A stretch of DNA of 64,000 nt from Paractinoplanes ferrugineus (GCF_016862195.1 NZ_BOMM01000051.1:1-64000), one strand, 5' to 3'; shown: positions 51,370 through 59,815, counted from the stretch's first letter. Notes: generated by a model from the letters alone, not told the origin. Made by a program: numbers and translations.

Positions 51370-51701
51370 GCTGCTTCACCGGTCCCCACGAGACGGTCGA
51401 CGGTCTGACGGAACGAAACCCATTCGGTGCGGAAGTGCTCGAGCGCGGTGCGCCCGTCGGTGGTGAGCGCGTAGTAGCGCCGGGGCGGCCCGGCCGGCGA
51501 CTCGGCCCACTTGCTGTCGAGCCAGCCCACCCGGCGCAGGCGGGACAGCAGCGGATAAATGGTGCCCTCGCTGGCCGCGAGATTGGGCTCCTCGCCGAAG
51601 CGGCGGACTATCTCGGTGCCGTAGCGATGCTCGTGCTCGACCATGGCCAGCACGCAGAACTCCAAGGTCCCGCGGCGGAGGCTGGTCGCCAGTTCTGCCA
51701 T
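51366..51701 (-). CDS. PadR-family regulator
   Basis: 111 residues. It has LRRGTLEFCVLAMVEHEHRY, GTIYPLLSRLRRVGWLDSKW, and the wing GPPRRYYALTTDGRTAL. ATG 51701 lies 7 nt after TACTGT (51709-51714, minus strand), so the transcript looks leaderless. A palindrome sits between the -10 and -35 boxes, giving clear autorepression. It pairs with the HAAS protein encoded directly downstream. The signal is unknown. Confidence 0.94.
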   Translation of the reverse strand: MAELATSLRRGTLEFCVLAMVEHEHRYGTEIVRRFGEEPNLAASEGTIYPLLSRLRRVGWLDSKWAESPAGPPRRYYALTTDGRTALEHFRTEWVSFRQTVDRLVGTGEAA

Positions 51702-51712
51702 GCGAGACACAG

Positions 51713-51731
51713 TACCTTGCGATGCAAGGTA
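51713..51731. promoter_or_regulatory. PadR operator inside its own promoter
   Basis: TACCTTGC-GAT-GCAAGGTA, a perfect 8-3-8 inverted repeat. It fills the spacer between a -35-like TGGACC (51732-51737) and TACTGT (51709-51714) on the minus strand, so bound PadR would block RNA polymerase. Confidence 0.8.
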
Positions 51732-51764
51732 GGTCCATACACGAGATCGCCTCCGGGGGGTCGA

Positions 51765-52676
51765 TCAGGAAGTCGGCAGCTCCGGGCCCTGAACCAGCAG
51801 CTCGTTCAGCAGGTCACCATGCTCGTCGATGCGGTCGAGAACCTCGTACGGGCGGTAGTGGTGCGGCTCGGCGGCGCCGGTGCCGACCGCTTCGACCTCG
51901 TCCCAGGTGAGCGGCGTCGACACGGTCGGATGCTCCTGCGCCCGCAGCGAATAGGGTGTGACGGTCGTCTTCGCCGCGGCGTTCTGGCTCCAGTCGATGA
52001 AGATCTTGCCCGGCCGGACGGCTTTCGCCATCTTCGCGGTGATCGAGCCCGGGACCATCGCCGCCAGCTCCTCGGCGACCTTCCTGGCGTACGCGGTGAC
52101 CAGCTCGGCATCCTGCGTCCCGGAGACCGGGCAGCACAGTTGCATGCCCTTCTTGCCGGACGTCTTCGGGTACGCCGCCACCCCGTCCACCGCCAGCCGG
52201 TCCCGCATCAGCACCGCCACCGCGGAGCACTCCCGCAGCCCGGCCGGCGGGCCCGGGTCGAGGTCGACCACCAGCAGATCCGGGTCGGCCCCGATCCGCC
52301 ACTGCGGAGTGTGCAGCTCCAGCGCCGCCAGGTTGGCCAGCCAGACGAGGGTCGGCAGGTCGTCCACCACCACGAAGTCGATCGTCTCGCGGCTCTTGGT
52401 GGACCCCGGCACCGGCAGCGTCGCCAGGCGCACCCATTCCGGCGTACCCCCCGGCTTGTTCTTCTCGAAGAAGTGCACGCCGTCGACCCCGTTGGGGTAG
52501 CGGATCCGGGTGACGGCCCGCCCGGCCAGGTGCGGCAGGAGCACCGGCGCCACCCGGGTGTAGTAGTCGATCACCTCGCCCTTGGTGAATCCGGCGGCCG
52601 GGAACAAGATCTTGTCGAGGTTGGAGAGCTCCAGATCACGGCCCTCGATCGAGACGGGGAACCGGTCAGGAGACAT
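51765..52676 (-). CDS. Stand-alone LigD polymerase-domain protein (NHEJ)
   Basis: 303 residues. The archaeo-eukaryotic primase fold of LigD-Pol is marked by VVDLDPGP (catalytic Asp138, Asp140), the third acidic residue in IFIDWSQN, and GVDGVHFFEKNKP. It fills gaps at broken ends with ribo- or deoxynucleotides. Here it is a separate protein, not fused to the ligase. The start overlaps the ligase stop by 11 bp. Ku is divergent from the pair. The C-terminal part is shorter than in full-length LigD. Confidence 0.94.
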   Translation of the reverse strand: MSPDRFPVSIEGRDLELSNLDKILFPAAGFTKGEVIDYYTRVAPVLLPHLAGRAVTRIRYPNGVDGVHFFEKNKPGGTPEWVRLATLPVPGSTKSRETIDFVVVDDLPTLVWLANLAALELHTPQWRIGADPDLLVVDLDPGPPAGLRECSAVAVLMRDRLAVDGVAAYPKTSGKKGMQLCCPVSGTQDAELVTAYARKVAEELAAMVPGSITAKMAKAVRPGKIFIDWSQNAAAKTTVTPYSLRAQEHPTVSTPLTWDEVEAVGTGAAEPHHYRPYEVLDRIDEHGDLLNELLVQGPELPTS

Positions 52677-53616
52677 CCTCGTCCTCCTCCGCGCACTCGG
52701 CCGGGCTCTTGTCGTCGCGGATCCGCAGGAACCGCGGGAAGCGCAACCGGCCGTCCGGGGTCCGGTTGCCGTAGCGCACCTCGACCACCAGCTGCGGATC
52801 TACCCAGTGCGCGCCCCTCGAATCCTCCCGCGGGACGGCGCCGGGCGCGAACGGGGAGGTCTTGCGGGCCAGCGGCTCCAGCGCGCAGAGCAGTTCCTTC
52901 TCGGACACCGCGCCGATGCCGCCGCCGACCCGGCCGCGGAAGATCAGACCGTCCGGGCCCGGCATCCCCACCAGCAGACCGCCGAGTTTGCGCACCCCGG
53001 CCCGCCAGCCGCCGATCACGTAGTCGCCGGTCCGATCGAACTTGACCTTTATCCAGTCGGGCGAGCGGGTCCCCGGCAGGTACACCGAGTCGCTGCGCTT
53101 GGCGACCACACCCTCGAGACTGTTCTCCCGGGCCGCCGACGCGGTGGCCGGCCCGTCGCCGAACGAGGGCGGCACCATCCACCGCGGACCGGCCAGCCCC
53201 AACTCCTCGAGCCGTTCCCGCCGGGCCAGATAGGGCAGCCCGGTGTAGTCGTCACCGTCGTGATAGAGCAAGTCGAAGACCATGTACGTGACCGGCGCGG
53301 TGATCGCCAAGCGCGCTGCCCGGGTGTGGTCCCGCACGTGCATGCGCTCGGCCAGCGCGGTGAACGAGGGCCGCCCGGCCGCGTCCAGCACCACCATCTC
53401 GCCGTCGAGCAGCGTGCCCTCCGGCAGGTGCAGGTCGGCGATCTCCGGGTACGCCGAGGTCACCACCGCCCCCGAGCGCGCGAACAGGGCGGGCGGGCCA
53501 CCGCCGAACAGGGCCAGCACACGCACCCCGTCCCACTTGAACTCGTAGCTCCACTCCGGCCCGACCGGCAGCGCACCGGCGGTGGCGAGCATCGGGGAGA
53601 GCGGCGCACCGGGCAC
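52666..53616 (-). CDS. ATP-dependent DNA ligase, LigD ligase domain (NHEJ)
   Basis: 316 residues. The adenylated lysine is Lys27 in EFKWDGVR; further nucleotidyltransferase motifs are LLDGEMVVLD, EGVVAKRSD and WIKVKF. The OB-fold follows (residues 200-310), ending WVDPQLVVEVRYGNRTPDGR and LRFPRFLRIRDDK. Phosphoesterase and polymerase domains of classical LigD are missing here; the polymerase is encoded next door. TAAGGT (53623-53628, minus) lies 6 nt before GTG, so a leaderless start is likely. Confidence 0.94.
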   Translation of the reverse strand: MPGAPLSPMLATAGALPVGPEWSYEFKWDGVRVLALFGGGPPALFARSGAVVTSAYPEIADLHLPEGTLLDGEMVVLDAAGRPSFTALAERMHVRDHTRAARLAITAPVTYMVFDLLYHDGDDYTGLPYLARRERLEELGLAGPRWMVPPSFGDGPATASAARENSLEGVVAKRSDSVYLPGTRSPDWIKVKFDRTGDYVIGGWRAGVRKLGGLLVGMPGPDGLIFRGRVGGGIGAVSEKELLCALEPLARKTSPFAPGAVPREDSRGAHWVDPQLVVEVRYGNRTPDGRLRFPRFLRIRDDKSPAECAEEDEDVS

Positions 53617-53700
53617 ACGATCACCTTAGGCAGGACGGAACACCTTACGCAGGCGTCTCACAAATGCCATCCTGATCGAGTCTACGAGGGGATATTCGTC

Positions 53701-54633
53701 ATGCGCGCGATCTGGAAGGGCGCGGTCTCGTTCGGCCTGGTGTCGATCGCCGTGAAGCTCTACTCCGCCACGGAGGAGAAGGACATCCGGTTCCACCAGG
53801 TGCACCGCACCGACGGCGGCCGGATCAAATACCAGCGCACCTGCTCGGTCGACGGCGAGGTGGTCAGCTACGACGACATCGCCAAGGGTTACGACATCGG
53901 CGGCGGCGAGATGGTGATCCTCACCGACGAGGACTTCGCCGACCTGCCGCTGACCACGTCCCGGGCGATCGACGTGCTGCAGTTCGTTCCGGCCGAGGAC
54001 ATCGACCCGATCCTGTTCGCCAAGGCTTACTACCTCGAGCCGGAAGGGCAGGCCGCCAAACCGTACGTGCTGCTTCGGGACGCCCTGCGCGACGCCGACC
54101 GGGTGGCCATCGTCAAGATCGCCATTCGCCAGCGGGAACAGCTCGCCACCTTGCGCGTGCACGACGACGTGCTGGTGCTCAACACCATGCTGTGGCCCGA
54201 CGAGGTGCGCACCCCCGAGTTCGGCTTCCTGGACGACGACGTCGAGGCCCGGCCGGCCGAACTGGCCATGGCGAGCTCGCTCATCGACTCGATGGCCGGC
54301 AGTTTCAAGCCGGAGGAGTTCACCGACAACTACCGGACCGCGTTGCAGGAGGTCATCGACGCCAAGGTCGAGGGTCGCGAGATCGTCCAGCCGGAGGAGG
54401 CCGAGGAGGCGCCGGCGGCGGCGATCGACCTGATGGCCGCGCTCAAGGCGTCGGTGGAGCGGGCCAAGAAGGCGCGCGGCGAGACCGGCGAGCCGACTCC
54501 GGCCAAGAAGTCCGCCCCCACCAAGAAGGCCGCTCCCGCCAAGAAGGCCGCCCCGGCGAAGAAGGCCGCGTCCGCCACTTCCGCCACGAAGAAGGCCGCA
54601 CCGGCCAAGAAGGCGGCCAAGAAGTCCGCCTGA
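53701..54633 (+). CDS. ku: Non-homologous end joining protein Ku
   Basis: 310 residues from ATG 53701 (GAGGGG upstream). The Ku core is MRAIWKGAVSFGLVSIAVKL to about residue 255, with KYQRTCSVDGEVV and YYLEPEGQAAKPYVLL. The last 40 residues are a Lys/Ala-rich tail (repeats of KKAAPA, encoded by short repeats near 54520-54630), like histone H1, which in Actinobacteria binds DNA. It holds broken ends for the LigD proteins encoded on the opposite strand 85 bp away. Confidence 0.96.
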   Translation: MRAIWKGAVSFGLVSIAVKLYSATEEKDIRFHQVHRTDGGRIKYQRTCSVDGEVVSYDDIAKGYDIGGGEMVILTDEDFADLPLTTSRAIDVLQFVPAEDIDPILFAKAYYLEPEGQAAKPYVLLRDALRDADRVAIVKIAIRQREQLATLRVHDDVLVLNTMLWPDEVRTPEFGFLDDDVEARPAELAMASSLIDSMAGSFKPEEFTDNYRTALQEVIDAKVEGREIVQPEEAEEAPAAAIDLMAALKASVERAKKARGETGEPTPAKKSAPTKKAAPAKKAAPAKKAASATSATKKAAPAKKAAKKSA

Positions 54634-54646
54634 CTAGAGTTGCCCC

Positions 54647-55141
54647 GTGGCATTGACGTGGGCAGAGTCTTATCTCGGCAAGGTGCGGGCGAGCGTCGGC
54701 GACGCCGAGACCATCCTCTTCGTGGGCGCGCGCGGTGTGCTCTTCGACGACCAGGGCCGATTGCTGCTGATCCAGCGGTCCGACAACCATCGGTGGGCGA
54801 TCCCGGCCGGCGCGATGGAGTTGGGCGAAAGCATGGAGGAGTGTGCGATCCGGGAGGTGTGGGAGGAGACCGGGCTGCGGGCCACCTCGCTCACCCCGTT
54901 CGCGTTCTACACGGCGTACACGTACACCAACGATTACGGGCACACCTACCAGCAGGTCCTGATGAGCTTCCGGATCGACACCTGGGAAGGTGAGCTGCTG
55001 CGCCAGACCGACGAGTCGGTCGACGCCGGCTTCTTCGCGCTCGATCAGCTGCCCGGCGGCGCCGAGAAGTCGCTCGTGATCGCCGAATCTCTCCGTGACC
55101 TTCAGCTATTTCAGGAGACCGGGCGCCTCGTGCTCAAGTAG
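54647..55141 (+). CDS. Nudix hydrolase
   Basis: 164 residues. The Nudix box is complete, residues 55-77, GAMELGESMEECAIREVWEE then TGL, with the catalytic RE and EE residues. The class is uncertain; it may clean damaged nucleotides or sugar nucleotides. TAGAGT (54635-54640) lies 6 nt before GTG 54647, giving a leaderless start. The gene is 13 bp downstream of ku, whose stop precedes this -10. Confidence 0.93.
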   Translation: MALTWAESYLGKVRASVGDAETILFVGARGVLFDDQGRLLLIQRSDNHRWAIPAGAMELGESMEECAIREVWEETGLRATSLTPFAFYTAYTYTNDYGHTYQQVLMSFRIDTWEGELLRQTDESVDAGFFALDQLPGGAEKSLVIAESLRDLQLFQETGRLVLK

Positions 55142-55152
55142 CGTCGCCGCTC

Positions 55153-56430
55153 GTGAGCAAGCGCAAGCGCTTGGGGATGGATCTCAGTCCCCTGCGGCAC
55201 CGGGATTTCCGGCTCGTCTTCGCCGGTGGCACGATCTCCGGTTTCGGATCGTTCATCACTTACGTCACCATCCCGTACCAGGTCGCCAAGCTCACCGACG
55301 ACCCGCTGATGGTCGGCCTGCTCGGGGTGTGCGAGCTGGTGCCGCTGCTCGTGATGGCGTTCGTCGGTGGCGCGCTCGCCGACTACGTGGATCGCCGCCT
55401 GCTGGTGCGCGGGGGCGAGTTCGCGCTGGCCGCACTCACCGGAGTGCTGCTCATCAACGCTCTGGGTGACGAGCCCCACCTGTGGTTGCTCTACGTGCTC
55501 GCCGCGCTGGCCGCGACCGTCGATGGCCTCCAGCGCCCGGCGCTGGAGGCGATGATCCCCCGCCTGGTCGAGCCGGCCGAGCTGCCGGCCGTCATGGCGA
55601 TCAACTCGCTCGGCTTCCAGTTCGCCCAGCTGGGCGGTCCGGCCCTGGCCGGCCTGCTCATCTCGGCGGTCGACCTGGCCTGGGTGTACGCGTTCGACCT
55701 GCTCACCTTCGCGGTGTCACTGACCTGCCTGACGCTGGTGCGCGCGGTCCCGCCCCCGCCGTCGGCCGATCGCCCGTCGATCAACTCGGTGATCACCGGC
55801 CTGCGCTACGCGAAGTCCCGCCCCGAGCTGCTCGGCACCTATCTGGTCGACATCAACGCCATGTTCTTCGGCATGCCGCAGGCCCTGTTCCCGTTCCTGG
55901 CCACCCAACTGGGCGGCCCGAAGATCCTCGGCCTGCTGTACGCCGCCCCGGCGGCCGGCTCGATGATCGCCACCGTGACGTCGAGCTGGACCGGCCGGGT
56001 CCACCGGGACGGCTTGCTGGTACTGATCGCGGCCGCCTTCTGGGGCGTGGGGATCATCGGCGTCGGCCTGTCGGACACCCTCTGGCTGACGCTGTTCTGC
56101 CTGGCCTTCGCCGGTGCCGCCGACATGATCTCGGGCATCTTCCGCTCCGTGATGTGGAGCCAGACCATCCCCGACCACCTGCGCGGCCGCCTGGCCGGCA
56201 TCGAGATGCTCTCCTACACGACCGGCCCGCTGCTGGGCCAGCTGCGTTCGGGCCTGATGGCGAGAAGCCGCCTGGGCGTGACCGGTTCGATCTGGCTGGG
56301 CGGCATCCTGTGTGTCGCCGGCTGCGCCGTCATGGCCGCGGCTCTCCCGCGTTTCGTGCGCTACAACGGACGGGACGGCCTGGCCCTGAAGAAGGCCGCC
56401 GACGAGGCGTACCTGGCCGCGAACAGCTGA
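55153..56430 (+). CDS. MFS transporter, EntS/MFS_3-like exporter (second copy)
   Basis: 425 residues with about twelve helices. The start LSPLRHRDFRLVFAGGTISG and loop VGGALADYVDRRLLVRGGEF place it with EntS-like exporters. It is the same group as the gene at 28.1-29.4 kb, but not close. GTG 55153 is 12 bp downstream of the Nudix stop, so they are probably co-transcribed. Substrate unknown. Confidence 0.92.
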   Translation: MSKRKRLGMDLSPLRHRDFRLVFAGGTISGFGSFITYVTIPYQVAKLTDDPLMVGLLGVCELVPLLVMAFVGGALADYVDRRLLVRGGEFALAALTGVLLINALGDEPHLWLLYVLAALAATVDGLQRPALEAMIPRLVEPAELPAVMAINSLGFQFAQLGGPALAGLLISAVDLAWVYAFDLLTFAVSLTCLTLVRAVPPPPSADRPSINSVITGLRYAKSRPELLGTYLVDINAMFFGMPQALFPFLATQLGGPKILGLLYAAPAAGSMIATVTSSWTGRVHRDGLLVLIAAAFWGVGIIGVGLSDTLWLTLFCLAFAGAADMISGIFRSVMWSQTIPDHLRGRLAGIEMLSYTTGPLLGQLRSGLMARSRLGVTGSIWLGGILCVAGCAVMAAALPRFVRYNGRDGLALKKAADEAYLAANS

Positions 56431-56435
56431 CCGCG

Positions 56436-57311
56436 TCACAGCCGGATCAGGTCGGCGACCTCCTCGGCCAGCTCGGACGACGTCCAGATGTGCCCCATTC
56501 CGGGCACGACCCGCAGGGTCGCGCCCGGGATCGCGGCCGCCAACGCCTCGCCGTGCGCGAGCGGAAAGACCGGATCCTGGTCGCCGTGCACGATCGAGGT
56601 CGGTGCGGTGATCGATGCCAACGGGGCCAGCAGCTCAGGGGCCTCCGCCCAGGCCGCCCGGCCGTGGTTGGCCGCGGCCCCCGGATCGGAGGTCCGCGCC
56701 GATGCCAGCTCGAGCATCGCCCGGACGGCCGGTTCGTCGAACGGCCGGACCGGCCCGTTGAAGATGCGGAACAGGGCCACATCGGACTCCTCCCCCGGCG
56801 GCAACCCGGCGGCCAGATGCGCGAAAAAGGCCGGCGACGGCGGCGGCAGTTCGTCCGGGTCGGCCGGCTCACCGGCCCACGCCCGGGCCCAGACCGGCCG
56901 CGCATCGTGCCCCATCGGCGTGCTGGACATCACAGTGAGCGACCGGACCCGGTCGGGCGCGTGCACGGCCAGCCATTGCGCGATCATGCCGCCGAGGGAG
57001 GTTCCCGCCACATGAGCGGAGTCCAGCCCATAGCCGTCGAGCACGGCAAGGCAATCACGAGCCATCTCACCGATCGTGTACGGGTCGGCATCGAAGTCGA
57101 CGACGCTGGACCGGCCGGTGTCCCGATGATCGAACCGGATCACCTGGACGCCCCGCGCGACAAGCCGCTCGACCATCGCATCCGGACAGAAGACGCCCTG
57201 GGCGGCCTGCCCCATGATCATCAGCACCGCGGGAAGGCCGGGGTCCCCGATCCGCTCGGTCCAGATCCGGAGCGGCCCGGAGGCCACGAATCGCTCGCGC
57301 AGGTCCACCAT
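56436..57311 (-). CDS. Alpha/beta hydrolase
   Basis: 291 residues with the alpha/beta hydrolase fold. The nucleophile is Ser105 in AGTSLGGM, the acid Asp lies in HGDQDPVFPLAHG, and the His in GMGHIWTS. The region VIRFDHRDTGRSSVVDFD resembles the DhaA/RdmC-like esterase group (similar to proteins annotated as aclacinomycin methylesterase). Substrate unknown. It is convergent with the MFS gene, 5 bp apart. The upstream region contains tandem repeats. Confidence 0.9.
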   Translation of the reverse strand: MVDLRERFVASGPLRIWTERIGDPGLPAVLMIMGQAAQGVFCPDAMVERLVARGVQVIRFDHRDTGRSSVVDFDADPYTIGEMARDCLAVLDGYGLDSAHVAGTSLGGMIAQWLAVHAPDRVRSLTVMSSTPMGHDARPVWARAWAGEPADPDELPPPSPAFFAHLAAGLPPGEESDVALFRIFNGPVRPFDEPAVRAMLELASARTSDPGAAANHGRAAWAEAPELLAPLASITAPTSIVHGDQDPVFPLAHGEALAAAIPGATLRVVPGMGHIWTSSELAEEVADLIRL

Positions 57312-57361
57312 GGCGGCACGATAGCGACCGCCGGCCCCGCCCGCCGCCCGTTATCCACAGT

Positions 57362-57432
57362 CGGCCCTTCATCCCCCAGTCAGCCTTTCATCCCAGACCG
57401 GCCCTTTCATCCCAGACCGGCCCTTTCATCCA
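57362..57432. repeat. 19-bp tandem repeat array
   Basis: Two nearly identical 19-bp units, AGACCGGCCCTTTCATCCC (57395-57413 and 57414-57432, the last base differs), follow a third that shares CCTTTCATCCC (57376-57394) and a shorter partial one. They lie in the non-coding gap between the alpha/beta hydrolase gene and the TetR gene. Role unknown; could be binding sites or slippage. Confidence 0.85.
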
Positions 57433-57505
57433 CGGCCGGCCCGACCGCCGGGCTCGGATCGGGAGCCGGGTGACCGGCATGGGAAGCAGTGCGCCAGGGG
57501 CTCGG

Positions 57506-58087
57506 CTACGCCGACGCGGCCGGCAGGCCGATGAGCCGGCCGACCATCGCCCGGGTGTCGGCACGATCGAACGTGGCGGTGGACAGCGTGAGGTGCATGA
57601 CAAGTCCCTCGATGAGGGCGTCGACGCCGCGCGCGGTCACCGGATCGACAAACCGTTCCAGCACTGCGCGTGACCGGCGCATCCAGGCCTCGGTCACGTT
57701 GCGCAAGGCCGGGTGGCGCAGGGCGGAGAGATAGAGCTCGTACGCGACCACCCAGTCGCTGGGTGGGGCGCCGGCATCGCCGTGGATCAGGTCGGTCACC
57801 GCGTCGGCGAAGCTCGGCAGTCCGGTCACGCCGTCGAAGTGCGCCTCGTAGAGCGGCGACATCCGTTCGGCATGCCTGCTGAAGGCCTGCGACAGCAGTT
57901 CGTCCTGGCCGGTGAAGTGGTAGGTGATCGAGCCGAGCGGCACGTCGGCGGCGGCCGCGATGCGCCGGCTCGTGGTGCCGGCGACGCCGTGCTCGGCGAT
58001 CACCTCAAGGGCTGCGTCGACGATGCGGCTCTTGCGCTCCGGGTCGTAGCGACGTGGCGCCCGCGCGACCGGGACGCCGGAGGTCAC
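57506..58087 (-). CDS. TetR-family regulator
   Basis: 193 residues. Helix-turn-helix: GVAGTTSRRIAAAADVPLGS, then ITYHFTGQDELLSQAFSRH. GTG 58087 overlaps the stop of the acetyltransferase gene (GTGA), so the regulator is the second gene of that operon. A palindrome over the operon's -10 box is its likely site. The far upstream open frame is non-coding. C-terminal ligand pocket unassigned. Confidence 0.93.
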   Translation of the reverse strand: MTSGVPVARAPRRYDPERKSRIVDAALEVIAEHGVAGTTSRRIAAAADVPLGSITYHFTGQDELLSQAFSRHAERMSPLYEAHFDGVTGLPSFADAVTDLIHGDAGAPPSDWVVAYELYLSALRHPALRNVTEAWMRRSRAVLERFVDPVTARGVDALIEGLVMHLTLSTATFDRADTRAMVGRLIGLPAASA

Positions 58088-58650
58088 GGCTCGACCGCCC
58101 GGATCACCCGGGCCGGGTTGCCGACCGCGACCACGTTCGGGGGCAGATCCTTGGTGACCACCGCGCCGGCACCGACCACTGTGTTGGCACCGATCGTCAC
58201 GCCGGGCAGGACGATGACACCGCCGCCGAGCCACACGTTGTCGCCGATGGTGATCGGTTTGGCGGCCTCCCACTTGTCCCGGCGCAGGCCGGCGGCGACC
58301 GGATGCAGCGCCGTGAGCAACTGCACGTTGGGGCCGATCTGCACGTCACCGCCGATCGTGACGCGGGCCACGTCGAGGCTGATCAGCCCGAAGTTCGCGA
58401 AGGTTCGCGCGCCGACGAACGTCTGATAGCCGTAGTCGCAACGAAACGGCGGACGGATCTCACTGTTCTCACCGAACGCGCCGAGCAGGTCGGTGAGCAG
58501 CTCACGTCGCAACGCGTGGTCGTTCGGGTCGGCCGTGTTGAGACGGTGGGTCAACGCCATGGCGCGTTCCGAGTCGCGGACGATCTCCGGGTCGTCAGCG
58601 AGGTAAAGCTCACCGGCGAGCATCCGCTCCCGCATGGTCCGAGTCTCCAT
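58084..58650 (-). CDS. Maltose/galactoside O-acetyltransferase-like (left-handed beta-helix)
   Basis: 188 residues from ATG 58650. It begins METRTMRERMLAGELYLADD, the N-terminal signature of maltose acetyltransferases, and continues with hexapeptide repeats (VTIGGDVQIGPNVQLLTALH, PITIGDNVWLGGGVIVLPGV, TIGANTVVGAGAVVTKDL). The catalytic His is in LTALHPV. It moves acetyl from acetyl-CoA to a sugar. TACGAT ends 7 nt before ATG. It is co-expressed with the TetR protein. Confidence 0.93.
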   Translation of the reverse strand: METRTMRERMLAGELYLADDPEIVRDSERAMALTHRLNTADPNDHALRRELLTDLLGAFGENSEIRPPFRCDYGYQTFVGARTFANFGLISLDVARVTIGGDVQIGPNVQLLTALHPVAAGLRRDKWEAAKPITIGDNVWLGGGVIVLPGVTIGANTVVGAGAVVTKDLPPNVVAVGNPARVIRAVEP

Positions 58651-58651
58651 A

Positions 58652-58665
58652 TGTACGATCGTACA
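58652..58665. promoter_or_regulatory. Palindromic operator over the acetyltransferase promoter
   Basis: TGTACGATCGTACA is a perfect 14-bp palindrome only 1 bp from the acetyltransferase ATG. It contains TACGAT (58658-58663 read on the minus strand), the likely -10. It is the expected site of the co-encoded TetR repressor. It also lies 26 bp from the divergent flavoprotein gene start. Confidence 0.8.
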
Positions 58666-58690
58666 CAAAGGTGAGGTCTAAACTCCGCTC

Positions 58691-59815
58691 GTGATCGAAG
58701 AGCCGCCCTGGGATGTAGCCGTGATCGGGGCCGGCCCGGCCGGACTCGCCGCCGCCCGCGCCGCGGCGGAAGCCGGCGCCCGCACGATCGCGCTCGAACG
58801 CGCCACCCACCCGCGCTACAAGACCTGCGGCGGCGGTCTGATCGGCACGTCGCTGAGCATCGCCGAGTCGCACATCCAGGTGCCCGGCCGCGACACGATC
58901 AACGCGGTCACCTTCACCAGGTCGGGCCGGCTCGGCTTCACCCGCCACGCGCGCCGGCGCCCGCTGCTCACCATGGTCCGCCGTGACGATTTCGACCATG
59001 CCTGGTTCGAAGCGGCGGTTGCGGCCGGTGCCACCGTCCGGCAGAACGCCCAGGTTCGCGCGGTGACACAGAACGACGATGCGGTCACCATCACGTTGAG
59101 CGACGGCACCGAGATCGTGGCACGCAGCGTCATCGGTGCCGACGGTTCGGCCAGTGTCACCTCCCGCCATGTCGGCGTGACCCTCGACCAGCAGGACCTG
59201 GGCCTGGAGGTGGAGATCGCCGCCACTGCGACCGACCGGGAAAACTGGCGCGGCCGCGTCCTGCTCGACTGGGGCCCCTTCCCCGGCTCCTACGGCTGGG
59301 TCTTCCCGAAGGACGACGAACTCACCGTCGGGGTGATCATGACGAAGGGCCATGGTGCCGAGACCAAGCAGTACCTTCAGGACTTCCTGGCCCAGCTCGG
59401 CCTCACCGACCGCAAGGTCGTCCGCGACTCCGGCCACCTCACCCGCTGCCGGCGCCCGGACTCGCCGCTGCGCAACGGCCGGGTGATCGTCGCCGGCGAC
59501 GCGGCCGGCCTGCTCGAACCCTGGACGCGTGAGGGCATCAGCTTCGCCCTGCGTTCCGGAACCTGGGCGGGTTCGGCGGCGGCCAAGAACGACCTCGCCG
59601 AGTACGAACGCCGGATCGCCGCCGAGTTGGTCCCGGAGATGGTGGCCGGCCGCCGGATGCTGAGCGCCTTCTCCCGGCGCCCGCTCCTGGTGCACGCGGC
59701 GATGGCGTTGCCTTTGGGCTGGCGCGCGTTCCAGATGTTCTGCCGCGGCGAACTGGCGATGGCCGACGTCGTCCACCGACCCGGCATCGGCGCAGCCGTC
59801 CGCCTCCTCAGCTAG
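58691..59815 (+). CDS. Geranylgeranyl reductase-family flavoprotein
   Basis: 374 residues. The FAD fingerprint AVIGAGPAGLAAARAAAEAG is at residues 10-29, KTCGGGLIG is the family motif, and the second FAD motif is GRVIVAGDAAGLLEPWTREG. The family reduces isoprenoid chains, for example in menaquinone or lipids, but other members are oxygenases. TAAACT (58679-58684) is 6 nt before GTG 58691, a leaderless start. It is divergent from the acetyltransferase; the operator may also affect it. Confidence 0.91.
   Translation: MIEEPPWDVAVIGAGPAGLAAARAAAEAGARTIALERATHPRYKTCGGGLIGTSLSIAESHIQVPGRDTINAVTFTRSGRLGFTRHARRRPLLTMVRRDDFDHAWFEAAVAAGATVRQNAQVRAVTQNDDAVTITLSDGTEIVARSVIGADGSASVTSRHVGVTLDQQDLGLEVEIAATATDRENWRGRVLLDWGPFPGSYGWVFPKDDELTVGVIMTKGHGAETKQYLQDFLAQLGLTDRKVVRDSGHLTRCRRPDSPLRNGRVIVAGDAAGLLEPWTREGISFALRSGTWAGSAAAKNDLAEYERRIAAELVPEMVAGRRMLSAFSRRPLLVHAAMALPLGWRAFQMFCRGELAMADVVHRPGIGAAVRLLS

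Noticed and set aside
54500..54630. Short DNA repeats near the end of ku as a repeat element
   Set aside because: They encode the Lys/Ala-rich protein tail and are explained by it.
57362..57432. CRISPR array
   Set aside because: Units are 19 bp, directly adjacent without spacers, and no cas genes are present.
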